7,194 nucleotides of DNA, taken from an uncultured Brevundimonas sp. GTDB lineage: Bacteria > Pseudomonadota > Alphaproteobacteria > Caulobacterales > Caulobacteraceae. The position numbers were made by a program, and so were the translations under genes. The DNA is taken from positions 1 to 7,194 of the forward strand of contig CAMLNT010000115.1 of NCBI GenBank assembly GCA_946481425.1, in the 5' to 3' direction. Positions 1 to 7,194 of the stretch are shown piece after piece; position 1 is the first letter of the stretch, and each line of letters starts with the position of its first letter. Under the pieces are notes generated by a model that had not been told where the DNA came from, made no database searches, and saw only the letters and a program-made list of their open reading frames with translations.

Positions 1-467
1 TCAAGTGGAAGCGCGACCCGCACCTGATCGACGCGGTGCTGATGTACGCCCAGCGCGGCCACGGCAAGCGGTCGAGCTTCTATTCCGACTTCACCTTCGG
101 GGTCTGGACCGATGAGGGCGCGCTGACCCCCGTCGGCAAGGCCTATTTCGGCTTCACCGACGAAGAGCTGAAGCAACTCGACAAGTTCGTGCGCGACAAC
201 ACGATCGAGCGGTTCGGACCGGTGAGATCGGTCAAGGCGAACCGCGAGTTCGGCCTGGTGCTGGAGATCGCCTTCGAGGGTCTGCAGCGCTCTACCCGGC
301 ACAAGTCGGGCGTGGCCATGCGCTTTCCGCGCGTCAGCCGCATCCGCTGGGACAAGCCGGCGCGCGAGGCCAACAGCCTGGACGACGTGATGGACCTGCT
401 CGACGCCATCGAAACCGGCGGCGGACGGGTGACGGCGCGGGGCCAGACGAGCCAGGAGGGCGGGTGA
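1..467 (+). CDS. ATP-dependent DNA ligase, cisplatin-damage-response type (3' end only)
   Basis: This is the C-terminal part (about 154 residues) of an ATP-dependent DNA ligase, which seals nicks using a lysine-AMP intermediate. The reading frame is open from the left edge (first full codon AAG at 3) and ends at TGA 465-467; the true start lies outside the window. The first residues, KWKRDP, match ligase motif V, the end of the nucleotidyltransferase domain. The rest fits the OB-fold domain, and RFPRVSRIRWDKP near the end matches the motif VI region of the bacterial family named cisplatin damage response ligase. The last 20 or so residues are a non-conserved Gly/Gln-rich tail. In this family (known context) the ligase is usually encoded with a ligase-associated helicase, an exonuclease and a metallophosphoesterase, which would lie upstream here. 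The family call is firm; the catalytic lysine cannot be seen. Confidence 0.9.
   Translation, partial: KWKRDPHLIDAVLMYAQRGHGKRSSFYSDFTFGVWTDEGALTPVGKAYFGFTDEELKQLDKFVRDNTIERFGPVRSVKANREFGLVLEIAFEGLQRSTRHKSGVAMRFPRVSRIRWDKPAREANSLDDVMDLLDAIETGGGRVTARGQTSQEGG
454..459 (+). promoter_or_regulatory. Ribosome binding site for the DoxX-like gene
   Basis: A full AGGAGG lies 4 nt before the GTG at 464, inside the end of the ligase gene. It supports the GTG start that overlaps the ligase stop as GTGA, and suggests translation coupled to the ligase. Confidence 0.7.
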
Positions 468-832
468 GCCCGGTCCTGGTGATCGAACAGGCGGGGCTGT
501 TCCTGCTCGGCGCCTTCTTCGTCTGGGGCGGGCTGAACCACTTCCGCATCTTCGATGACCTCAAGGCCATGCTGGCCGCGCGCGGCTGGCCGATGCCGGG
601 CGTCATCGTCGGTCTGGCCTCGCTGTGGGAGGCCGGCTGGGGCGGGGTTCTGGCGATCGGGCGGCTGACGCCCCATGCGGCCGGGGCGCTGATGCTGTTC
701 GTCGTTCTGGCCAGCGTCCTGCTGATGGATTTCTGGAATCAGCGGGGCGAGGCCCGCGAACAGGCCCTGTCCGGTTTCATGACGAATGTCGGGCTTCTCG
801 GGGCGCTGGTGATCGCCTCGACCCTGGCGTGA
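464..832 (+). CDS. DoxX-family-like small integral membrane protein
   Basis: This is a 122-residue membrane protein with four predicted hydrophobic segments, at about residues 6-27, 44-66, 72-91 and 105-122. Length, four-helix layout and the sequence around residues 22-66 (GGLNHF, then a Pro-rich turn and a helix with Glu56 in WEAGWGGVL) fit the DoxX / DoxX-like family. These are inner-membrane proteins of mostly unknown function, some linked to redox or sulfur metabolism. The GTG start at 464 is chosen because it has AGGAGG 4 nt upstream and overlaps the ligase stop by 4 nt. The overlap indicates co-transcription with the ligase, but nothing in the sequence shows a role in DNA repair. The family assignment comes from sequence pattern only; the specific function is unknown. 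Confidence 0.75.
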   Translation: MSPVLVIEQAGLFLLGAFFVWGGLNHFRIFDDLKAMLAARGWPMPGVIVGLASLWEAGWGGVLAIGRLTPHAAGALMLFVVLASVLLMDFWNQRGEAREQALSGFMTNVGLLGALVIASTLA

Positions 833-858
833 CGGTTCGGCCGCGGTCGGTGTAGAAC
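829..858 (+). promoter_or_regulatory. Candidate sigma-70-type promoter, possibly leaderless, for the methyltransferase gene
   Basis: GTGACGG at 829-835 and TGTAGAAC at 851-858 resemble the Caulobacter housekeeping consensus as I recall it (TTGACGS, 10-14 nt, GCTANAWC). They match at 6 of 7 and 6 of 8 positions, with a 15-nt spacer that is one longer than the usual range. Transcription would start at about the A of the ATG at 864, giving a leaderless mRNA; no Shine-Dalgarno sequence is seen before that ATG. Inference only. Confidence 0.4.
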
Positions 859-863
859 GGGGC

Positions 864-1355
864 ATGACCGCTTCGCCTTCCGATCCGCGCCGGGACCATC
901 CCGGCGTCGTCGCCCCGCCGCCCCTGATCTATTTCGGCTTCCTGCTGCTTGGCTGGGTGCTCGACCGCTATGTGCTGCGCCTCGCCTTTCCGTGGGAGCT
1001 GGACATGACGGTGAAGGTGATCGCCGTCGTCCTGATCGTCGGCGGGCTGGCGATCGAGACCTGGGCGGGCGGGTTGTTCCGCAAGGCCGGGACCAATGTG
1101 GTGCCGTGGTCGCCATCGATGGCACTGGTGTTCGATGGGCCCTACCGCTTCAGCCGAAACCCGATGTATGTGGGCTTCACCCTCGTCTATCTCGGCCTGG
1201 CGCTCGGCCTGCAGAGCCCGACGGCGATGGCCCTGATCGTCCCGTGCCTCGTGCTGATGACCTGGGGGGTGATCCTGAGGGAAGAGCGCTATCTGACGGC
1301 CAAGTTCGGCCAGGCCTATCTCGACTACAAGGACCGCGTGCGCCGATGGCTGTGA
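864..1355 (+). CDS. Isoprenylcysteine carboxyl methyltransferase (ICMT/PEMT) family membrane protein
   Basis: This 163-residue protein belongs to the ICMT/PEMT superfamily of membrane-embedded S-adenosylmethionine-dependent methyltransferases. It has hydrophobic segments at about residues 21-38, 51-68, 103-120 and 121-138. The family signature is clear: GTNVVPWSPS at 76-85, then GPYRFSRNPMYVG at 92-104, then the C-terminal REERYL...GQAYLDYKDRVRRW at 139-162, which carries the paired Glu and the Tyr/Arg residues of the cofactor pocket. Bacterial members rarely have a known substrate, since most bacteria lack prenylated proteins, so the substrate is left open. The start is the ATG at 864, 31 nt after the DoxX-like stop. 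There is no clear Shine-Dalgarno sequence but a promoter-like pair just upstream. The gene overlaps the next by 10 nt (or 4 nt with its alternative start). Confidence 0.87.
   Translation: MTASPSDPRRDHPGVVAPPPLIYFGFLLLGWVLDRYVLRLAFPWELDMTVKVIAVVLIVGGLAIETWAGGLFRKAGTNVVPWSPSMALVFDGPYRFSRNPMYVGFTLVYLGLALGLQSPTAMALIVPCLVLMTWGVILREERYLTAKFGQAYLDYKDRVRRWL
1329..1333 (+). promoter_or_regulatory. Possible ribosome binding site for the 91-residue hypothetical gene
   Basis: AAGGA inside the end of the methyltransferase gene lies 12 nt before the ATG at 1346 and 18 nt before the alternative GTG at 1352. The spacing is long, but it favours the ATG. Confidence 0.35.
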
Positions 1356-1621
1356 GCGAATACGAACTGACAGCGATGGCCGAGGACGAGATGGACCTCG
1401 CCCGGCGCCTGTCGTGGAAGGAGCTGACGCGGGTCACCCCGTGGAGCGACACCTATATCGGGATTTCCGGGGCCGGCCTCGAGGTCGAACTGCAGCGCAC
1501 CTACCTGTGGGTCGACGACACGAAGTCGGCCATCCGCGTCGAGATCATGGCCCGTTCGGTCCACCCGCCGCAGACCGAGGTGCTCGAGGTCGCGACCGTG
1601 ACCCGCAAGGGGTTCGAATGA
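1346..1621 (+). CDS. Hypothetical protein, 91 residues
   Basis: I do not recognise this family. The product is a 91-residue soluble protein with no signal peptide and no membrane segment. It has an acidic N-terminal stretch (residues 12-19), a likely helix around DLARRLSWKEL (17-27), then TPWSDTYIGISG (31-42) and alternating hydrophobic stretches (43-70) that suggest a small alpha/beta fold. It is judged real because the frame stays open exactly between two neighbours, overlaps both, and keeps the local codon bias. The start is uncertain. ATG 1346 (10-nt overlap with the upstream gene) has AAGGA 12 nt away, GTG 1352 would give a neat 4-nt GTGA overlap, and ATG 1376 is also in frame. The end overlaps the next gene as ATGA. 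Co-expression with the methyltransferase and the monooxygenase-like gene is likely; its role is unknown. Confidence 0.72.
   Translation: MAVSEYELTAMAEDEMDLARRLSWKELTRVTPWSDTYIGISGAGLEVELQRTYLWVDDTKSAIRVEIMARSVHPPQTEVLEVATVTRKGFE
1607..1612 (+). promoter_or_regulatory. Ribosome binding site for the monooxygenase-like gene
   Basis: AAGGGG sits 5 nt before the ATG at 1618, inside the end of the preceding gene. It fixes that ATG as the start and supports coupled translation through the ATGA overlap at 1618-1621. Confidence 0.6.
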
Positions 1622-1959
1622 TCTGCAGGGTCTGGCGCGGCTGGACCCGGCGCGAGGATGCAGACGCCTATCAGGCCGTGATCCACCATCAGGTCATCCC
1701 GGACATCGAGGCCCTGTGCCTGGAGGGCTTCCAGCTGATCGACCTGATGCGGCGCGACATAGAGAGCGAGCACGGACCGGAGACCGAGTTCTCGACCTTC
1801 ATGTGGTTTTCGTCGATCGAGGCGGTGAAGGCCTTCCTGCCCGACGGGCATGACCTCGCCTATGTGCCCGAAGAGGCGCTGGGGCTGCTGACGCGGTTCG
1901 ACCGGACGGCGGCCCACTACGAGGTGCTGGACCACCGGCAGCAGCCGATCCGTCGCTGA
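1618..1959 (+). CDS. Antibiotic biosynthesis monooxygenase-like (dimeric alpha-beta barrel) protein
   Basis: This is a 113-residue soluble protein. The pattern fits the ABM-like dimeric alpha-beta barrel group: a first strand followed by GWT (ICRVWRGWT, 2-10), a helix with a Tyr in ADAYQAVIHHQVIPDI (15-30), a conserved Gly-Phe turn (37-38), a strand with MRRDI (44-48), TEFSTFMWFSSIEAVKAF (56-73), AYVPEEA (81-87) and a final RFDRTAAHYEV (93-103). Proteins of this type are often annotated as monooxygenases, but most lack a proven activity; some bind heme or act as cofactor-free oxygenases on aromatic substrates. No heme ligand can be assigned with confidence here. It is the last gene of the plus-strand run and overlaps the preceding stop by ATGA. 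Convergent secA begins to read in 23 nt later. Fold assignment is fairly sure; activity is not. Confidence 0.75.
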   Translation: MICRVWRGWTRREDADAYQAVIHHQVIPDIEALCLEGFQLIDLMRRDIESEHGPETEFSTFMWFSSIEAVKAFLPDGHDLAYVPEEALGLLTRFDRTAAHYEVLDHRQQPIRR

Positions 1960-1965
1960 CGGACC

Positions 1966-1981
1966 GGCCGCCGTGGCGGCC
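1966..1981. terminator. Perfect GC hairpin between convergent genes, possible bidirectional terminator
   Basis: GGCCGCC (1966-1972) and GGCGGCC (1975-1981) form a perfect 7-bp inverted repeat around GT; as RNA this would be a 6-bp stem with a CGUG loop. It fills the 22-bp gap between the monooxygenase-like stop (1959) and the secA stop (1982). Neither side has a real U-run, so intrinsic termination would be weak and Rho or transcript collision may help. Confidence 0.45.
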
Positions 1982-4909
<2,928 letters not shown>

Positions 4910-4992
4910 GGGGAACCGGAAAGTGGGTGGGCGACCGACCTGGGCCGCGCCGGAAGGATGGAGCCGAAACGCCGGGTCACGGCGGGGCGCGG

Positions 4993-5030
4993 CCAAGGGA
5001 TTTCAAGGGGGTTGAAACCCCTCGACTTGG
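4993..5030. repeat. Nested inverted repeats in the secA leader
   Basis: An inner perfect repeat TTTCAA (5001-5006) / TTGAAA (5012-5017) around five G sits inside an outer CCAAG (4993-4997) / CTTGG (5026-5030). The right inner arm can also pair differently: GGGGT (5008-5012) with ACCCC (5017-5021). With the promoter proposed at 5041-5069, this element would form the first part of the secA mRNA leader. It could instead be a DNA operator. Confidence 0.5.
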
Positions 5031-5040
5031 GCGCGGGCGA

Positions 5041-5069
5041 GACTTAAGCAGCCCCCCTAGCCCTGTCAA
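5041..5069 (-). promoter_or_regulatory. Candidate sigma-70-type promoter of secA
   Basis: On the minus strand, TTGACAG (5069 down to 5063) is followed after 13 nt by GCTTAAGT (5049 down to 5042). This resembles the Caulobacter housekeeping consensus as I recall it (TTGACGS, 10-14 nt, GCTANAWC): the -35 matches at 6 of 7 positions, the -10 only partly. Transcription would start near 5035, leaving a secA leader of about 125 nt. No promoter as good was found for the divergent lipoprotein gene. Confidence 0.5.
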
Positions 5070-5077
5070 CGACAGGG
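5061..5077. repeat. Perfect inverted repeat over the secA -35 box
   Basis: CCCTGTC (5061-5067) and GACAGGG (5071-5077) are perfect 7-bp arms around AAC. The left arm and centre contain the whole proposed secA -35 element (5063-5069). Its position between divergent genes suits a regulator binding site; a hairpin in the transcript of the rightward gene is the alternative. Confidence 0.5.
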
Positions 5078-5102
5078 GGTCTGACGATTTCGGCCGCCGT
5101 CT

Positions 5103-5106
5103 GGAG
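5103..5106 (+). promoter_or_regulatory. Ribosome binding site region of the parvulin-like lipoprotein gene
   Basis: GGAG (within TGGAGAG) lies 9 nt before the ATG at 5116 and 4 nt before an earlier ATG at 5111 that reads only Met-Pro-stop. It supports 5116 as the start of the long frame. Confidence 0.55.
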
Positions 5107-5115
5107 AGCCATGCC

Positions 5116-6060
5116 ATGACCGCTCTGTCCCTGCCCCGCCTGATGGCTGTCCTGGCCCTGTCGGCGATGGTCGCCCTGGCCGCCTGCGGACGATCCGAAA
5201 CGGACGAGCGCCCGCCCCAGCCGGGCGATGTGGTGGTGGCGCGCGTCGGCGGCGACCCCATCTGGGCCTCAGACGTCAAGCGCGAGGCGGTGGCGCAGGG
5301 GCTGATCGGCGAAGGTGAGCCGCTTGACCCGTCCGCACCCCTGTTCCGGCGCGTGCTGGATGAGGTGATCGATCAGGAACTGCTGGCGCTCGAAGCCGAA
5401 CGGCGCGGCCTGGACGACAGCCCCTTGGCCCGACAGCGCCTGGAGGCGGCGAGGAAGCGCATCCTGGGCGACATGCTGGTCGAGACGGTCGTGGACGACG
5501 CCATTTCCGAGCGCGCGGTCGAGGAGCTCTATCAGGAGCAGCGCCGCCTGACCGAGCAGTCCGAGGAGTTCAGGGCTCGCATGATCCTGGTGCGCAGCCG
5601 CGAGGAGGCCGACGCGGTCATGACCCTGCTGGCCAACGGCGCTTCGTTCGAGGCCCTGGCGGCGGAACGGTCGATCGACGAGTCGACGCGCTTCAATGGC
5701 GGCGACCTGGACTATTTCACCGCCGACACCATGCCGCCGGCCTTCGGTCGGGCCCTGACCGACGCCCGGGCGGGCGACACGGTCGGTCCGTTCCAGGCCG
5801 AGGGCGGCTGGGCCATCCTGCGCGTCGAGGACCGCCGACAGGAACAGCCGCTGACCTTGGAACAGGCGCGGCCGCAGATCCTGCGCTTCCTGACCTATGA
5901 CCAGGTGCGGCAGTTGCTGGAGCGGCTGCGAGGCCGCGCCGAGATCGAGATCCTGCTCGAGAATGACGCCATGGCCGTGCCTGGCGCCCCGGAAGAGCCG
6001 GCCTCCGCGCCGGCGCGTCCGGCCCCGGCCCGGCCCGCGCAACCGGACGCCGCCCAATGA
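5116..6060 (+). CDS. Parvulin-like peptidyl-prolyl isomerase family lipoprotein
   Basis: This 314-residue protein is a predicted lipoprotein. Residues 1-23 form a signal peptide with Arg8 and a hydrophobic core, ending in the lipobox LAAC with Cys24 as lipidation site; Gly25 after it gives no inner-membrane retention signal, so an outer-membrane, periplasm-facing location is inferred. An alpha-helical SurA/PrsA-like N-domain (about 40-150) precedes a parvulin domain (about 151-240) with ARMILVRS, the GGDLDYF loop (195-201) and GPFQAEGGWAILRVED. It ends in a Pro/Ala-rich tail (about 287-314). The parvulin histidines usually found in the first strand and near the domain end are replaced by Met156 and Ala233, so isomerase activity is doubtful and a chaperone or holdase role is possible. 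The gene is divergent from secA, whose product would export it, and overlaps argJ by ATGA (6057-6060). ATG 5116 is chosen for its Shine-Dalgarno sequence and signal peptide. Confidence 0.87.
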   Translation: MTALSLPRLMAVLALSAMVALAACGRSETDERPPQPGDVVVARVGGDPIWASDVKREAVAQGLIGEGEPLDPSAPLFRRVLDEVIDQELLALEAERRGLDDSPLARQRLEAARKRILGDMLVETVVDDAISERAVEELYQEQRRLTEQSEEFRARMILVRSREEADAVMTLLANGASFEALAAERSIDESTRFNGGDLDYFTADTMPPAFGRALTDARAGDTVGPFQAEGGWAILRVEDRRQEQPLTLEQARPQILRFLTYDQVRQLLERLRGRAEIEILLENDAMAVPGAPEEPASAPARPAPARPAQPDAAQ

Positions 6061-7194
6061 GCATGCCGCCAAAGTCCTCCCGGCGGCCCGGCGGCGTGCG
6101 CGACAGTGTCGAGGCGGTCGGCCACAGCATCGAGCGCGCGCTCGACCCCCTGGCCTCGGCCCTGAAGAAGGCGGCCAAGCCGGAAGCGAAATCCAAGGCG
6201 TCCGAGCCGTCCGAGCCGGTCGCGCCGGGCAAGCCGGGGCTGGCCGTGTCCCCGCTGGCCGTGCCATTCCCCAGGATGAAGGCTGTTCGCGGCGTCGAGG
6301 CGGCGATCGCGCGGGCCGGCTTCTACAAGCACGAGCGGCCCGATCTGGTGGTGTTCCGCATGCCGGAAGGCACGACGGCGGCCGGCGTCTTCACCCGCCA
6401 TTCGATCGGCTCGGCGCCGGTCGACTGGTGCAAGAAGCATCTGGAGATGACTGGCGGCGAGGATGTCCGGGCGCTGGTGGTCAACGCCGGCTGCGCCAAC
6501 GCCTTCACGGGCCGGCCGGGAGCGGACGCCGCGCGGCGCACGGCCTCGGAGGTCGCCAAGCGGATCGACTGCCGCCAGCGCGATGTGATGCTGGCCTCCA
6601 CCGGCGTGATCGGGGTGGTGCTGGACGACAAGAAGATCGCGGCGCGTCTGCCCGAGATCGACAGGGGCTTCGCCGAGGGCGGCTGGGACAACGTGGCCAA
6701 GGCCATCATGACCACCGATACATTCCCGAAGGGCGCCTATGCCGAGGCCGAGATCGAGGGGGTCAAGGTCCGGATCGCCGGGGTCGCGAAGGGCTCTGGC
6801 ATGATCGCGCCGGACATGGCGACCATGCTGGGCTTCATCTTCACCGATGCGGCCCTGTCGCCGGGCGTGCTGCGGTCCATGCTGAGCGTGCATGTGCGCT
6901 CGACCTTCAATGCGGTGACGGTCGACGGCGACACCTCGACCAACGATACCTGCCTGCTGTTCGCCACCGGCCAGTCGGGCGCTCCGCGCATCGGGAGGAT
7001 CGGGGACCGGCGCCTGGCCGACTTCTCGGCCAAGCTGGAGACAGTCCTGATGGACCTCGCGCACCAGCTGGTCCGCGACGGCGAGGGCGCAAGGAAGTTC
7101 GTCAAGGTGCAGGTGACCGGGGCCGCCAGCCCGGCCAGCGCCCGCAAGATCGCCAAGTCGATCGCCGAAAGCCCGCTGGTGAAGACCGCCATCG
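6057..7194 (+). CDS. argJ: Bifunctional glutamate N-acetyltransferase / amino-acid N-acetyltransferase ArgJ (3' end cut)
   Basis: ArgJ moves the acetyl group from N-acetylornithine to glutamate, recycling acetyl groups in arginine biosynthesis; some members also use acetyl-CoA. The 379 residues present include VVNAGCANAFTG (141-152), the oxyanion-hole region STGVIG (181-186), KGSGMIAPDMATML (245-258) with the autocleavage and catalytic nucleophile Thr256, DGDTSTND (290-297) and DGEGARKF (341-348). The frame is open to the window edge, so the C-terminus is missing. The start at ATG 6057 overlaps the lipoprotein stop as ATGA, with only a weak GGA upstream (6045-6047), so translation is probably coupled. 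This gives about 60 extra residues, rich in Ala, Lys, Pro and Glu, before the usual ArgJ start region. GTG 6246 (residue 64, followed by SPLAVP) would give a normal-length N-terminus and is the main alternative. Cytoplasmic; identity firm, start less so. Confidence 0.95.
   Translation, partial: MSMPPKSSRRPGGVRDSVEAVGHSIERALDPLASALKKAAKPEAKSKASEPSEPVAPGKPGLAVSPLAVPFPRMKAVRGVEAAIARAGFYKHERPDLVVFRMPEGTTAAGVFTRHSIGSAPVDWCKKHLEMTGGEDVRALVVNAGCANAFTGRPGADAARRTASEVAKRIDCRQRDVMLASTGVIGVVLDDKKIAARLPEIDRGFAEGGWDNVAKAIMTTDTFPKGAYAEAEIEGVKVRIAGVAKGSGMIAPDMATMLGFIFTDAALSPGVLRSMLSVHVRSTFNAVTVDGDTSTNDTCLLFATGQSGAPRIGRIGDRRLADFSAKLETVLMDLAHQLVRDGEGARKFVKVQVTGAASPASARKIAKSIAESPLVKTAI
6201..6218 (+). repeat. 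Tandem 9-bp direct repeat in the argJ 5' extension
   Basis: TCCGAGCCG occurs twice in tandem, in frame, encoding Ser-Glu-Pro twice within the low-complexity N-terminal extension of ArgJ. This is the sort of short repeat that changes copy number by slippage and fits a disordered linker. Confidence 0.6.

Noticed and set aside
143..1125. Minus-strand open frames opposite the ligase, DoxX-like and methyltransferase genes
   Set aside because: They cross several real gene boundaries, are Arg/Pro-rich and have no recognisable domain.
992..1345. 5' part of the open frame that contains the 91-residue hypothetical gene
   Set aside because: It is out of frame inside the methyltransferase gene and its translation is Arg/Asp/Gly/Pro-rich. 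Only the part from 1346 leaves the upstream gene and looks like protein.
4910..4996. Upstream TTG start adding 29 residues to SecA
   Set aside because: The added residues do not fit any SecA N-terminus, TTG is a poor start, and [13 protein letters not shown] at 4909 matches the family beginning.
4978..5007. Heat-shock-type promoter for secA starting from CTTGAAA on the minus strand (5007 down to 5001)
   Set aside because: The -35 match is perfect, but the GC-only sequence 11-15 nt downstream has nothing like the CCCATnT -10 element, and the match is explained by the TTTCAA/TTGAAA inverted repeat.
5269..7064. Long minus-strand open frames opposite the lipoprotein and argJ genes
   Set aside because: These are codon-bias shadows of two well-supported genes; their translations are Arg/Ala/Gly/Pro-rich with no motifs or plausible starts.

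Overview
The window is GC-rich, tightly packed alphaproteobacterial chromosome. The protein sequences and the secA / parvulin-like lipoprotein / argJ order look most like Caulobacterales, probably Brevundimonas or a close relative. That placement is from memory of these families and was not checked by a search. All genes share strong G/C third-position use, and I see no sign of recent transfer, mobile DNA, CRISPR arrays, tRNA or rRNA.

Layout. (1) Positions 1-1959, plus strand, hold a compact run of five genes. They are the 3' end of a bacterial ATP-dependent DNA ligase of the cisplatin-damage-response type, a DoxX-like membrane protein (GTGA overlap with the ligase), an isoprenylcysteine-methyltransferase-family membrane protein with its own possible leaderless promoter, a 91-residue protein I do not recognise, and a 113-residue protein resembling antibiotic biosynthesis monooxygenases (ATGA overlap). 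(2) A GC hairpin at 1966-1981 separates this run from secA, which converges on it. (3) secA occupies 4909 down to 1982 on the minus strand. It encodes a complete 975-residue preprotein translocase ATPase with an apparent extra charged segment of about 60 residues in its second nucleotide-binding fold. (4) A 206-bp divergent intergenic region (4910-5115) carries a good sigma-70-type promoter candidate for secA and two clear inverted repeats, one on the -35 box and one at the predicted 5' end of the secA mRNA. (5) From 5116, plus strand, a parvulin-like lipoprotein gene overlaps argJ by ATGA. argJ (ornithine acetyltransferase / N-acetylglutamate synthase) has a long N-terminal extension and runs off the window.

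How they fit together. SecA drives Sec export through the inner membrane, and the divergent lipoprotein is a Sec substrate with a folding-factor fold, so a link between export and envelope folding is plausible. argJ belongs to arginine biosynthesis and seems to be only a co-transcribed neighbour. The ligase belongs to a known DNA-repair set whose other members would lie upstream. The membrane and small proteins after it have no evident link to repair. I found no obviously new multi-gene system. The best leads are the SecA insertion, the parvulin domain lacking both conserved histidines, the structured secA leader and the ArgJ extension.
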